This document shows, one piece after another, positions 1 to 25,929 of a DNA stretch of 64,000 bases. The stretch comes from Hirundichthys speculiger (Eukaryota; Chordata; Actinopteri; Beloniformes; Exocoetidae). Below the pieces are notes generated by a model. It did no database searches, was not told the origin of the DNA, and saw only the letters and a list, made by a program, of their open reading frames with translations. The DNA is taken from the NCBI GenBank assembly GCA_018398805.1, contig JAGFBZ010000947.1, positions 641,001 through 705,000 of the forward strand, given 5' to 3'. The position numbers and the translations under genes were made by a program. Numbering within the stretch: position 1 is the stretch's first letter; the number at the start of each line of letters is the position of its first letter.

Positions 1-300
1 TCGTCCGGGGCGCTGAAGTCTCTGCGACGGCTCCAACCGTCCGGGAAGCTCCCGAGCCCGCTGCTCGCAGCTCCGCTGGGTCCCGGAGGAGCCCGCAGCT
101 CCGCTGGAGGGTCCGCGGAGGGAGAGCGCCCGCCTCCGCGGACCTTCAGCGGAGCTAACATGCTAACCCCGAGCCTCGCTGGCCGAGTCCCAGGCGGGTT
201 CCCGGGTCAGGCTCGGGCCTGCTGCCCGGTGGAGGAGGGGGTTCGGTTCCGAGCGAGTTCTGCCTTCAACCGTCACCGTCCAAGCTGATTACCAGACCGA
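1..300. other. GC/CpG-rich segment at window start
   Basis: A CpG-dense stretch grades into AT-rich sequence after about 340. It looks like the edge of a promoter CpG island, presumably that of anp32e, but no ANP32 exon-1 coding motif (MEMKKK-like) is visible. A short direct repeat (ACCGAAGTTGATCAGAT) lies at about 297-333. Confidence 0.4.
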
Positions 301-339
301 AGTTGATCAGATTACGACCGAAGTTGATCAGATGTCGAT

Positions 340-1770
340 GGTTCATCGATGGACGTTCTTAGGGAGCGTCGCCATTTTCCCACATTTCCAAATATTAGTC
401 GTTTTAGGACAGAAAGTCGCAATAAAAAGACCCGAAATTTCTTTATTTCCTTTAAACAAAGTTAGCTTTTTGTGGAAAAATAAGTAAAGATAAGTAATAA
501 GTCAAGTTATTTAAAGAAAGTTGTGATTTTTACACAAAGTTGCAGGTTGAATGTGATGTTAGAAATAAAAGTTGGTATTTTATATAGTGATAGGAAATGG
601 CTCATCAGATTTTTTTGTTACTTAAATTAATTTATTACCAAATTATGTGTAAAATGAATAACTAATGTTAAAAAAAAAGGAAAATATAACATATGTATAG
701 TATTTATATGGTTTTATTAATAAACTTAACATATACAAAAATAAATTCCAAATAAAATAAGACCCATTTTGATTTGTGAAAAAACTAAATCAACTAAACA
801 TCACTCAACAAAATATAAATTAAAATGTGCAACTATTTACAGTGAAAAACCTTCAGAGTCCCTTGCTTGTCTTTTCTCCAACTCTGTTAATTGCACTGTT
901 GGGTGATTAGTTTGAATATACCTGTGCAGGTTGTTTGTGGAACCTGCTCCATATGAAATTTGTATTTTACAAAGTGTTCACTCTGCCTCTACAGAGTCTA
1001 ACACTTTAAAATGTTGACACATGTTGACCAATGCGGCTTTAAAAGACAGTTAAAAAAATAAAAATAAAAAAATCGCTCCCGACCCATCACTAATTTTATA
1101 ACAAACTTGTGGTTTTATGTTAATAATTTAGTCAAATTCATTTGTTCTTAAACAAAAGAAGTCATTTTTACAATAAATGCTCAACACTCAAAAGTTCCAA
1201 ATTTAGGGTAAAAAAAAAAAAGGTCAGTTTGGTAAAGTTTCTTTATTTTAATGTCAGTTTTTTTTTTTTTTTTTTTAATAAAAAACACTTAAAGAAAAAG
1301 TGACAGTTGCAGCCAAAGGTTTCTGATGTCAGACAGTGGTGAGTTTGAGAAATCCAGCGGTTTTGTGAAAGTGAAAGTTGGCAGAAACATAAACGTGAGT
1401 GTAAAACGGTGTTCTTGTTCCTCGCAGCTCTTGATCCGGTTTCTAAAAGCGGGTTTGGACCAGGTTCAGGTGACCTCCACATGGCTCAGACCTTATCGGT
1501 GAAATGGAGATTCCTACCCTGAATCTGTGTCCTGGACTGCAGTTTGTCTTTGGGCTGACTGGCCGACCCGGTTCAGGAACTATGGAGGACTGTCAGGTTG
1601 GTCATTTCTTGACGCTCCCTGAGCTGTCAACCGTGTCTGGATTCTCCTGCTGAACAACCACAACGGCTCGTTGTTCTCCGGCGGCGTCAGACTGTTTCCA
1701 GGTGTTTTCAGGTGTTAACCGTCAGTTTGGTGAACCTTCATCACCACAGCACAACCAGCTCTGACCACAT
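340..1770. other. anp32e intron 1, no gene seen
   Basis: AT-rich unique sequence with a 19-T run near 1259-1276. No coding motif or recognisable transposon was found. The small open frames are chance. Confidence 0.5.
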
Positions 1771-1859
1771 GTGGTTTCTGGAGCTGCGGTTCCCGCCCAC
1801 AGGAGCCTCCGTCGGTTACAGCTGCAGCAGAGAGGAGGAGACTGGGGGCCTACTGGTGG

Positions 1860-2870
1860 GGGGGCCCTAGTGGGGCCCCACCAGGAGGCCCCTGGAAACG
1901 GCCCGGCTGATCAACACCATCTACTGCACTGGGAACCATCCATGAACAAACCCTCCAACCGTCTAAACACCAGGGGGCCCCGCCATGGGGCCCCCCACAA
2001 GGAGGCCCCCAGTCTCCTCCTGGTGTTTAGACGGTTGGAGGGTTTGTTCATGGATGGTTCCCAGTGCAGTAGATGGTGTTGATCAGCCATTTCTGGGGGC
2101 CTCCTGGTGGGGCCTCCTAGTGGGGCCCCCTGGCGGGGCCTCCTGGTGTTAAGACGGTGTTTGGACGGTTCCCAGTGCAGTAGCTGGTGTTGATCAGCCA
2201 TTTCTGGGGGCCTCCTAGTGGGGCCCCCTGGCGGGGCCTCCTAGTGGGGCCCCCTGGTGGGACCCCCTGATGTTTAGACGGTTGGAGGGTTTGTTCATGG
2301 ACGGTTCCCAGTGCAGTAGATGGTGTTGATCAGCCGTTTCTGGGGGCCTCCTGGCGGGGCCTCCTAGTGGGGCCCCCTGGCGCCGCCTCCTGGTGTTTAG
2401 ACGGTTGGGGGGTTTGTTCATGGACGGTTCCCAGTGGAGTAGATGGTGTTGATCAGCCGTTTCTGGGGGCCTCCTAGTGGGGCCCCTTGTCGGGGCCTCC
2501 TGGTGTTTAGATGGTTGGAGGGTTTGTTCATGGACGGTTCCCAGTGCAGTAGCTGGTGTTTATCAGCTGTTTCTGGGGGCCTCCAAGTGGGGCCTCCTAG
2601 TGGAGCCTCCTGGTGGGGCCTCGTAGTGGGGCCCCCTGGCGGGGCCTCCTGGTATTTAGATGGTTGGAGGGTTTGTTCATGGATGGTCCCCAGTGCAGTA
2701 GATGGTGTTGATCAGCTGTTTCTGGGGGCCTCCTAGTGGGGCCCCCTGTCGGGGCCTCCTGGTGTTTAGACGGTTGGAGGGTTTGTTCATAGACGGTTCC
2801 CAGTGCAGTAGATGGTGTTGATCTGCCGTTTCTGGGGCCCCCTATGAAGGACTGTATTTGGGGCCCCTGC
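1860..2870. repeat. Minisatellite, unit about 110-145 bp, intron 1 of anp32e
   Basis: About seven direct copies of a unit with GGTGTTGATCAGCC, TTTCTGGGGGCCTCC, a variable block of GGGGCC(C/T)CCTGG steps, GGTGTTTAGACGGTTGGAGG and TTTGTTCATGGACGGTTCCC. Copies start near 2073, 2190, 2325, 2449, 2560, 2706 and 2815. Length differences come mainly from the number of GGGGCC-type steps. One further copy at the left end is inverted. Confidence 0.9.
1905..2088. repeat. Perfect 70-bp inverted repeat (hairpin) with 44-bp loop
   Basis: Arms 1905-1974 and 2019-2088 are exact reverse complements by base-by-base reading. The loop 1975-2018 itself contains GGGGCCCC palindromes, so pairing can extend inward. 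It arises because one minisatellite unit is inverted relative to the rest. Confidence 0.92.
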
Positions 2871-3140
2871 TCAGTGAAGCTCAACCCTTTGAGATGGTCC
2901 CTGGTGGTCGTTGACAACACAGCCGGCTGGACGGTGAACGTAAAGCTCCAGATGAAGATGAGCTAAGAAGAAGCTGCTACTGGGATCAGTGGAAATGTGC
3001 CGCCATAAAAATCTGACATTCTGATGTTCGTTCATAAATCTGTGACCAGAAGAACCCCAGAATTTCTTACGTTCTGTGGATATTTTAAGTCTGAAAGCTT
3101 GAATTGTTGAGTTTCCCGGTGTTTGCTAACTGCTCCTCAG

Positions 3141-18346
<15,206 letters not shown>

Positions 18347-18950
18347 CTAGCTGCCGGCCCCGCCCATGTCCGGCCCCTCCCCCGCTGGACGTGGACTCCG
18401 GACAGGAAGTTGAGCACTGAGATCAGGTTCAGGAGAGTTGATGATGATGTCGTCGTTACCATGGAGCTGGGTAGACCCTGGTGACCTACAGGTGGCGACC
18501 GGTGTGAACGTGATCCTGATCAGCGTATTGATCAGATCAGGTGACTTCATCTCCCAGTAAAACCAGTCTCTGACCCTGAACTCAGCCTGCAGCTTCTTCT
18601 CAGCAGCCGTTTCCATGGAGTCGATTGTACGCTGGGACGGAGGTCCCATGTTTGTTTTTAGCTCTGATTGGACGCCTCCCTCTGGCACTCTTTCACCTGT
18701 AAACTCTTACTGAGTTGGCCCCGCCCCCCCCCCCCCACACACCTGTCACCTGCTGGTCTGTGGCTCCGGACCCGCCGACGCCGGTCCAGGTGGAGTCTCT
18801 GGAGCTTCTGTGTCGTCGTGGTGTGTTTGAGTTTGGAAACATGAGTCTGGAGCGGACGCTCTGACGCCATTTTATTTTTTTATTCCTGTCTTTTGATGGT
18901 GTTCATGTAACTGGAGTGTTTTTGAATAAAATCTCTGAAACTCCACATCT
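18347..18950 (+). other. anp32e: anp32e 3' UTR (about 600 nt)
   Basis: Unique sequence from the stop codon to just past the polyadenylation signal. It includes a run of about 14 C residues near 18723-18736. Open frames on the other strand here are chance. Confidence 0.7.
18925..18930 (+). promoter_or_regulatory. anp32e: anp32e polyadenylation signal AATAAA
   Basis: A canonical AATAAA lies 579 nt after the stop codon; cleavage is expected about 15-25 nt downstream. It is the first canonical signal after the stop. Confidence 0.75.
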
Positions 18951-19560
18951 GCTCCAGCAGAACTTTGTTAACTTGTCGATAACTACCGACCCCGACCAGA
19001 ACAGGTCCGGTCCAGAGGCAGTTCCTCCTGCAGCCACCAGGAGGCTCCAGAGCTGCAGGTTGATCTTCAACCAGCAGCTGTTTTTATCTAAATGAGAACG
19101 TTGAAGATCTGAAATGAAGCTTTTCTAGTCGGAGACACGAGTTCCTGCATTTCTGCTGCAGGTTTAAGGTTTTATGAAGTCGGGTTTTTTATTAAATCTG
19201 TCGTGAAGCTTCTGCTGCTGCAGTTTCTTCCTTCAGATGTCGTGCAGCTCAGCTACTAATGTCCTTGTTAAACTGGCTTTATTTTATTTTTGATCATTTT
19301 TTTTAGCGAGTTTAAATCGGTTTCATAAAATGTGACCATCAGGTTTTACCGTTTAACCAAAACAGCGCTGGGTTCCTCTGCTGCTTTAATTTAAATTTTT
19401 AATTTTAGTTCCATGGTCGTGAATCCTTTAAGGCTGTGATGTCATCTGAAACTCCTGTCCAGTTATTTATTCATGTTTTGTCATAAATTAAGGACTTCAT
19501 GAAATGAAATTCTGAGGATTTTATTCTCTTAAATTTTCAAGTTGACGGGAGTAGTAGTCT
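18951..19560. other. intergenic, downstream of anp32e
   Basis: Unique sequence, no gene or clear element recognised. Confidence 0.5.
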
Positions 19561-20235
19561 CTTGAGAATTTATGAGCCGGTTGAATCCATCCATCCATTA
19601 TCTTCTGCTTCATCCAGTCAGGTCTTCAGCAGGTCCAGACCTCCAGCTCCTCTGAGAACCCTGAGGAGCTCCAGACCAGCTAGGAGACATCATCTCTCCA
19701 GTGTGTCCTGGTCTGTCTCCTGGTCTTCTCCCAGTTGGACATGTATCTCCAGGGAGGCGTCCAGGAGTCATCCTGACCAGATGAACCTCCTCAACTGGCT
19801 CCTCTCCATGTGGAGGAGCAGCAGCTCTACTCCGAGTCTCTCCTGATGGCTGAACTTTTCCTCCTGTCTCTAAGGGAGAGTCCAGCCTCCCTGGAGGAAA
19901 CTCATTTCAGCTGCTGGTACCAGTTCCTGACCACAGGTGAGGGTTGGAACGAAGATCTACCAGGAAACAGAGTCTCAGCTCTCTGAACCACAACAGACCG
20001 GTCCAGAGTCACCACCACAGCAGACGCTGCACCGATCCATCTGGAGATCTGCTGCTCCTTCCTCCATCACTGGTGAACTAGAGATACTGGAACTCCTCCA
20101 CTGGAGGCAGAACCTCACTAACCTGGAGAAGACCTTCTACCCTTTTCAGACTGAGGAGCATGGTCTCAGATCTGGAGGAGCTGGTTCTCATCTCAGCTGT
20201 GAACCACTGAGAGCTGCAGATCTCCACCTGATGGT

Positions 20236-20350
20236 CCCAACAGGACCAGGTCCTCCTCCAACAGGACCACGTCCTCCTCCAACAGGACCAGGTCCTCCTC
20301 CAACAGGACCAGGTCCTCCTCCAACAGGACCAGGTCCTCCTCCAACAGCA
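20236..20350. repeat. 21-bp tandem repeat inside the LINE RT
   Basis: Five head-to-tail copies of a 21-bp unit with AACAGGACCAGGTCCTCC. In the RT frame on the minus strand they read as EEDLVLL repeats, at the place where the family has LLFADDVVLL. Confidence 0.88.
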
Positions 20351-20559
20351 GAGATGAAATCCTGACACCACTGACCCAGAACCCCTCTGCTCCTTGGCTG
20401 CTCCTAGAAATTCAGTCCATCAACGTGATGAACAGAACCAGAGACAGAGATCAGCCCTGATGGAGTCCAGCTCTCACTGGAGACCAGTCCGACTACAACC
20501 AGCAATGTGGACCAGACTCTGGCTCTGTTCAGGGACTGGACCGCCCGTAACAACGGGTC

Positions 20560-21315
20560 CAGGACCCCAGACTCCTGGAGTACCCCCCACAGGACCCCAG
20601 ACTCCTGGAGTACCACCCACATGACCCCAGACTCCTGGAGTACCACCCACATGACCCCAGACTCCTGGAGTACCACCCACAGGACCCCAGACTCCTGGAG
20701 TACCACCCACATGACCCCAGACTCCTGGAGTACTCCCAACAGGACCCCAGACTCCTGGAGTACCACCCACAGGACCCCAGACTCCTGGAGTACTCCCAAC
20801 AGGACCCCAGACTCCTGGAGTACCACCCACAGGACCCCAGTTTCCTGGAGTACCACCCACAGGACCCCAGACTCCTGGAGTACCACCCACAGGACCCCAG
20901 ACTCCTGGAGTACCCCCCAACAGGACCCCAGACTCCTGGAGTACCACCACAGGACCCCAGACTCCTGGAGTACACCCACAGGACCCCAGACTCCTGGAGT
21001 ACCCCCCCCAACAGGACCCCAGACTCCTGGAGTACCACCACACCACCAGGACCCCGACCTGGAGTACCACCCACAGGACCCCAGACTTCTGGAGTACCCC
21101 CCACAGGACCCCAGACTCCTGGAGTACCCCCCCAGGACCCCAGACTCCTGGAGTACCCCACAGGACCCCAGACTCCTGGAGTACCACCCACAGGACCCCA
21201 GTTTCCTGGAGTACTCCCAACAGGACCCCAGACTCCTGGAGTACCACCCACAGGACCCCAGTTTCCTGGAGTACTCCCAACAGGACCCTAAACTCCTGGA
21301 GTACCCCCCACCGGA
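20560..21315. repeat. 30-bp minisatellite inside the LINE RT
   Basis: About 25 copies of a 30-bp unit with GGACCCCAGACTCCTGGAGT followed by ACCACCCACA or ACTCCCAACA. On the minus strand it reads VLWVVLQESG in the RT frame. Unit variants (TTTCCTGG, missing bases near 20935, 20990 and 21130) are interspersed. Confidence 0.92.
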
Positions 21316-22330
21316 CCCCCTGTCCACAAAACACATGTGGACTGGTTGGGCATATTCCCATGATCCCTCCAGGACCCTAGTGAGGGTCTAGAGCTGGTCC
21401 AGTGTTCCAGGACCAGGACAACACCCCCTCCAGTCCTCCCTCTTGAAAAGGGGAACCACCACCCCTGTCTGCCAGTCCAGAGGTACTGGTCCTGATGTCC
21501 AGGTGATGTTGCAGAGACGTGTCAACCACGACAGTCCTACAACATCCAGAACCTTCAGGACTCCAGGGGGTGATCTCCGACCACTGTGCAGCTTCTGAAC
21601 TACCTCAGCTCCAGTAATGGACCAGTCCACCTCTAAGACCTCAGCTCCAGTAATGGACCAGTCCACCTCTAAGTCCACAGACTCAGCATTCTCTATGGAG
21701 GACATATTGGTGGGACTGAGAAGGTCCTCGAAGTATTCCTTCCACCGCCTGAGGACATCTCCAGTCGAGGTCAGCAGCCCCCACCCACACTATACACAGT
21801 GTTGGTGAAGACCTGCTTTCCCTCCTGAACCATCTGACGGTTCACCAGAATCTCAGAGGAGCCGATCATAAGTCTTTTTCCATGACCTCACCAAACTCCT
21901 CCCACACCCGAGTTTTCGCCTCAGAGACCACCAAAGCCGCCGCCCGTTTGACCTGTTGATACCTGTCTGCTGATTCCAGAGTCCCACAAGCTAACCAAGC
22001 TAACCTAGCCCGGTAGGACTCCTCCTTCAGTCTGACGGCCTCTCTCACCTGAGGTGTCCACCACGGAGGAGGCAGGAACCAACGACCTGACGGCCTCAGC
22101 CCCGGTCAGCTGCTTCATCAACAGAGGTGTAGGACATGGTCCATTCAGACTCAATGTCCTCCACCTCCATCAGGATGTGGTTGTAGCTCTGGTGGAGGTG
22201 TGAGTCGTAGATCTTTCAGAGCCCCTCCCCCAACCTGCAGGAGCAGGGAAGCTACCTTCATCTACTGGAGAAAAGCCCAACGTCCAGGCTTCAAGCTGGG
22301 GGGCTATAAGACCCCACCAGCCGTCCCCTC

Positions 22331-22879
22331 TCACCCTGGAAAACTCCAGAGGAGAATCGGGTCCAGCCTCTCTGGAGAAGAGAGTCCTCCAAATCTACTT
22401 CTGGATCTTCTAGGAACTCCTAGTAAACCTGCTCAGCTGGTTCTGGTGCTGATGCGGCCGACCGTCGTCCAGCAGCTTCTGAGTGAAACTGCTGCAGTTC
22501 AGTCGTCCTCCTGCAGGCGGCGCTGCAGCCAAACTTATCAGCCTCCACTTTATCAGAGCTGAGAAGAAAAATATTTGAACCTTCTTTTCTTTATGACCTG
22601 ATTGATCAGTTTCTGTCTGCAGGTTCATGTTTTGGAGATGATTTTTCAACTAAAGATCAAATTAAACGTCATTAAATGAAAACCAAAGTCCACTTCTGCT
22701 TTCAGTCAGAATTCCTGATTGATCTAAGCTCTAACTGACAATCAACAGTCTGTCTTCTTCTTTTTCTCTTTATAAGGAAGCCTGGGGGGCGTGGCCTAAT
22801 ACAGGCGATTAGAGAGATTAAAAGCCTTCAAAGATCAGATATTTTTATTCAGTCTAAACCGGCCATGACTCAGCGTCAC
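22331..22879. other. intergenic, possible further LINE flank
   Basis: No clear gene. The left part may be more of the decayed LINE; 22560-22880 is unique AT-rich sequence. Confidence 0.35.
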
Positions 22880-22985
22880 ATGACCTTGACCTTGTCTCCA
22901 TTGGTAAGAGGGAACGTTTGCATCGAAAGTTCTTGTCTGTTTGAGGGTCGAGCACACGAGATGAAGGTCCAAGGCATGGGCGAGG
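22880..22985 (-). pseudogene. second decayed tRNA-Met copy
   Basis: The same flank plus T-arm block as at 25100-25200 (ATTGGTAAGAGGGAACG, then GAGGGTCGAGCACACGAG), with the B box further mutated. With the intact gene this makes three related units within 2.6 kb, as expected of a dispersed or formerly tandem tRNA-Met cluster. Confidence 0.55.
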
Positions 22986-24867
22986 CTAGCCCTTATTTAG
23001 GGGGCTTCAACACCCCTAAATTGAAATTCAGCCCTCCCAAAGTTCCTTTACATAACTTCTGTTGTTCTTCTGTATGCCATATTTTACATCATAAACGTCT
23101 ATCTTGACTAACTCTCTTCCTCTACCTGGCCCTTCAGTAGTCCTGCCCTCGTCTGGATCATCAGTAGTGGAAATGGTCTGCTGCTTCGACGCTAGAAAAC
23201 ATTCCATAACAATAAAAAAGATATTTAATATTGAGTTGATAACAGTGTGTGCATCTCCCTCTTAGCATCTGACTTCATAGGCCTATAATAACAATTAAAA
23301 AGTAATGTAGGTTACATAGACAATTATTGATTAAACAGTGGTTACCTATTTCATTTGGTCTTATTTTGATGCATTTTCAACGATTAGTTCATTTAAATCC
23401 TGCTACCTGTTTCCTCTGTGGTCCTGGCCTCTCCATGACTGCATTCACCTTCAGGCACCTGATCTTCTGAGGCTACAGAAACATTTCATTTAGGGGGTTC
23501 TTTATGTTGCTGAAAAACACACTTTATGTATTTATCTAGCCTATCCTTTCATTCACCTATTAATTTGTTTGCATATTTAATTATGATTTTGTTAAATTAT
23601 CTGCACTATTTAATCTACACATATCATGGTTTTCTTCTGTAGACTATGCCATATTTTCCATCATAAACGTCTATCTTGACTAACTGTCTTCCTCTACCTG
23701 GCCCTTCAGCAGTCCTGCCCTCATCTGGATCATCAGTGGTTCTGGCATCCTGCGCTGATGCTACAGAACATTCCAGAACCATGAAAAAGACAGTTAACAT
23801 TGAGTTGTTCATGTTTGCACGCCTGTGGAAATGCACGATATAACGGCGAGATGAAACAGGCTACAGTTGCAGAGAAGCTAAGGCATGTAGAACGTGCACA
23901 CTCTCGAGTAGCCTATTTTATTATTAGGCCTATTATTATTAAGAATATTTTTTTAATAACACCTGCCCCCACGCCCACGAACCAAGCGCAATATTGGTAT
24001 ACAGCACTTCTAAATAATGCAGCCTAAATAGCACGTTTGACATGCATTTAATACCCTAACAAATATCCTGTTACACAACCTGTTTAATATGTCTAATTGC
24101 GTTAACCTGTGCGTGTTGATGCTAATACAGGTAGGTTACAAATAAACAACTACAACAACTCTGTTCATCAAAATGGTTAACTGGCATTTAAAGCAACAAG
24201 TTTTTTGGTTCTTCTATGGAAATATGAATGCACTTTAAGCATAGATAATCCTATACCTACATTGTGACATTTCTAAGTTGACAGTTGTGACAGTTGCAAA
24301 CGCTCGCCACGTTATATGATAAAATTCACAACCAGGCCAATTATCCATCTCTCTTTCAGTAGCCTACCAGCTTGTCTTGAGAAGATGTCAGTTAATTTGG
24401 CACATTTGGCCGCCGCCTCCTTTCTTTTTTTTATTTTAGTCCTCTCCGTTCCGCCCAGACTCTTTCTGTTTCCCGCCCAAGACGAGCCTTGGGCCAAACC
24501 ACCTGAAACACGTGGGAGGGGTCGGGGGGAATTATGCTGCTTACATGGTAGTAGAACCACAGATTTTCTAGGAAGGGGCTGTGGACCTATTTAATCCACT
24601 ATGATGCAACGGGCGGTTGCAACTTAATTGATATTAATGCAAGAATAAGACAAAAGTGACAAAAAAAATAGTTAAAATTAGTTGTCCCCGTGGTCCACAT
24701 CGATGGTTTGGGCCGGGAAAGCTCCCGATCACTTTAATGTGCAGCCCGGCTTTGGGTGGAGCACTGGACACCAAAAACTTCTTTTACTCACATTTTATTC
24801 TCCAAATGTTGTCTACAAACTGTACAGAAGGACGTTCAGGTGAGAAGGGTCTTCCATTCCTGTAGAG

Positions 24868-25091
24868 CAGTGATTTTCAACCCTGGTCCTCGAGGCACCT
24901 ATCCAGCAGGTTTTAGAGGTTTCCCAGCTTCAACACACCTGATTTTAATTAATGGTCATTATCAGGTTGTCCTCAAAGTCTGAACAAGTCTGTTGATGAC
25001 ACAGCCACTTGTATCACGGTGTGAAGAAGAAGGGGAAACATCTAAAACCTGCTGGATAGGGTGCCTCGAGGACCAGGGTTGAAAATCCATG
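24868..25091. mobile_element. hAT-type MITE, 224 bp
   Basis: Termini CAGTGATTTTCAACCCTGGT and its near-complement ACCAGGGTTGAAAATCCATG form an inverted repeat of about 30 bp (CCTCGAGG next to it). Flanking 8-bp duplications CTGTAGAG (24860-24867) and CTGCAGAG (25092-25099) differ by one base. No coding capacity. Confidence 0.85.
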
Positions 25092-25099
25092 CTGCAGAG

Positions 25100-25200
25100 G
25101 ATGGCTTTGACCTCGTCTCCATTGGTAAGAGGAAACGTCTGCATCGAAAGTTCTTCTCCGTTTGAGGGTCGAACACACGAGATGAAGGTCTAAGGTCATG
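25100..25200 (-). pseudogene. decayed tRNA-Met copy (3' half and flank)
   Basis: Matches the flank and T arm of the tRNA-Met at 25351-25423: the segment ATTGGTAAGAGG...CTGCATCGAAAG...GAGGGTCGAACACACGAG aligns with the downstream flank and T arm. The anticodon arm, D arm and acceptor pairing are lost and the TTTT terminator is changed to TTTC. It abuts the hAT MITE just to its left. Confidence 0.6.
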
Positions 25201-25350
25201 AAATCTTGGTTGCAGAAGTCAGTATATGATGGTGAAGCAGGTTTCCTTTGACTGAGAGCTGGTGATGCCCTTTTCCATGACTGTAGAGCATGTAGGTTTG
25301 GTTTGGACCTTGTCTGCGTTGGTCAGAGGGAAGGTCTGCATCAAAAGTCC

Positions 25351-25423
25351 TGCCCAGTGTGAGGGTCGAACTCACGACCTTCAGATTATGAGACTGACGC
25401 GCTGCCTACTGCGCCAACTAGGC
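25351..25423 (-). tRNA. tRNA-Met (anticodon CAT, elongator type)
   Basis: On the minus strand a 73-nt cloverleaf is complete. The acceptor stem GCCTAGT pairs with ACTGGGC over 7 bp (one T-G wobble). The D arm is GCGC/GCGC around AGTAGGCA; the anticodon loop TCTCATAA has CAT at 25390-25388 (position 34-36); the T arm is GTGAG/CTCAC around TTCGACC; the discriminator is A. A TTTT Pol III terminator follows at 25346-25343. The A box (AGCGC-like) and B box (GAGTTCGACCC) fit. It contains no intron. Probably functional. Confidence 0.93.
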
Positions 25424-25929
25424 CATGGTAGACCACATAAAAAGACATACATCGTTCCACTGGATCCACCATCCCATCTACATCTCAACCAGTCATCCTC
25501 TGGTTTCACACTATGACACCTGTGTAGTTCAGATGAATGAACCAAATGGTAACGTTACTCGTGGGTTGTGGTGGGGCTCATTGGGGGCTCAGCGCCCCTA
25601 AAGCTCTGACCCTAGAATCACCCCTGACTCATATGATTGTTTTTTTTTTAACATAGTTTGTGGAGATTTTCAGGTAAATATGTTGTTTTGTGGAGAAGTG
25701 TGACTCAGAAACAGAAATGTATATCGTCCATTTACTGATATAACTGCAACTACACCGATGTTACATTTACCAGTTTAACATGAAACTTGGTTTCAGTTGC
25801 ACATAAAAACTCATTTCTTTTCAGTACTTCAACAACTGTATCTCCTTACTTTTTTGACACCGTTGTTCATTTTTCCGGAATCTTCTATATGTTTTTGATG
25901 AATTGAGTTAGTCAGGATAACTGATGTAT

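Larger units (their letters stand above)
19565..22330 (-). mobile_element. Decayed non-LTR retrotransposon (Rex/RTE/L2-like fish LINE)
   Basis: Minus-strand reading gives, in order, REAVRLKEESYRARLAWLAC (22048), ADRYQQVKRAAALVVSEAKT, EEFGEVMEKDL, LDVVGLSWLTRLCN (about 21540), VPLDWQTGVVVPLFKREDW, GPGTLDQL (21388), MCFVD (21336), LLRAVQSLNRARVWSTL (about 20560), VRISSLL (about 20360), LQLSVVHS and RWIGAASAVVVTL (about 20030). These are consecutive landmarks of a common fish LINE reverse transcriptase. Frameshifts and stops are frequent. Two short-unit tandem arrays lie inside RT codons. The exact clade is uncertain. Confidence 0.8.
22986..25625 (-). mobile_element. possible decayed DNA-transposon region (hAT/ZMYM-like ends), nested
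   Basis: The ends have the composition of fish hAT ends (AGGGGGCTTCAACACCCCTA near 23000; GGGGGCTCAGCGCCCCTAAA near 25580). Inside, a block with GCCATATTTTACATCATAAA and TACCTGGCCCTTCAGTAGTC (23075-23170) recurs at 23650-23740; on the minus strand it reads TTDDPDEGRTAEGPGRG. No transposase core is visible. A MITE, the tRNA and its remnant lie inside the same interval. Weak call. Confidence 0.3.

Noticed and set aside
160..290. ATG at 160 in the GC-rich start as anp32e exon 1
   Set aside because: The reading MLTPSLAGRVPG... does not resemble the ANP32 N-terminus and gives no fitting donor in phase.
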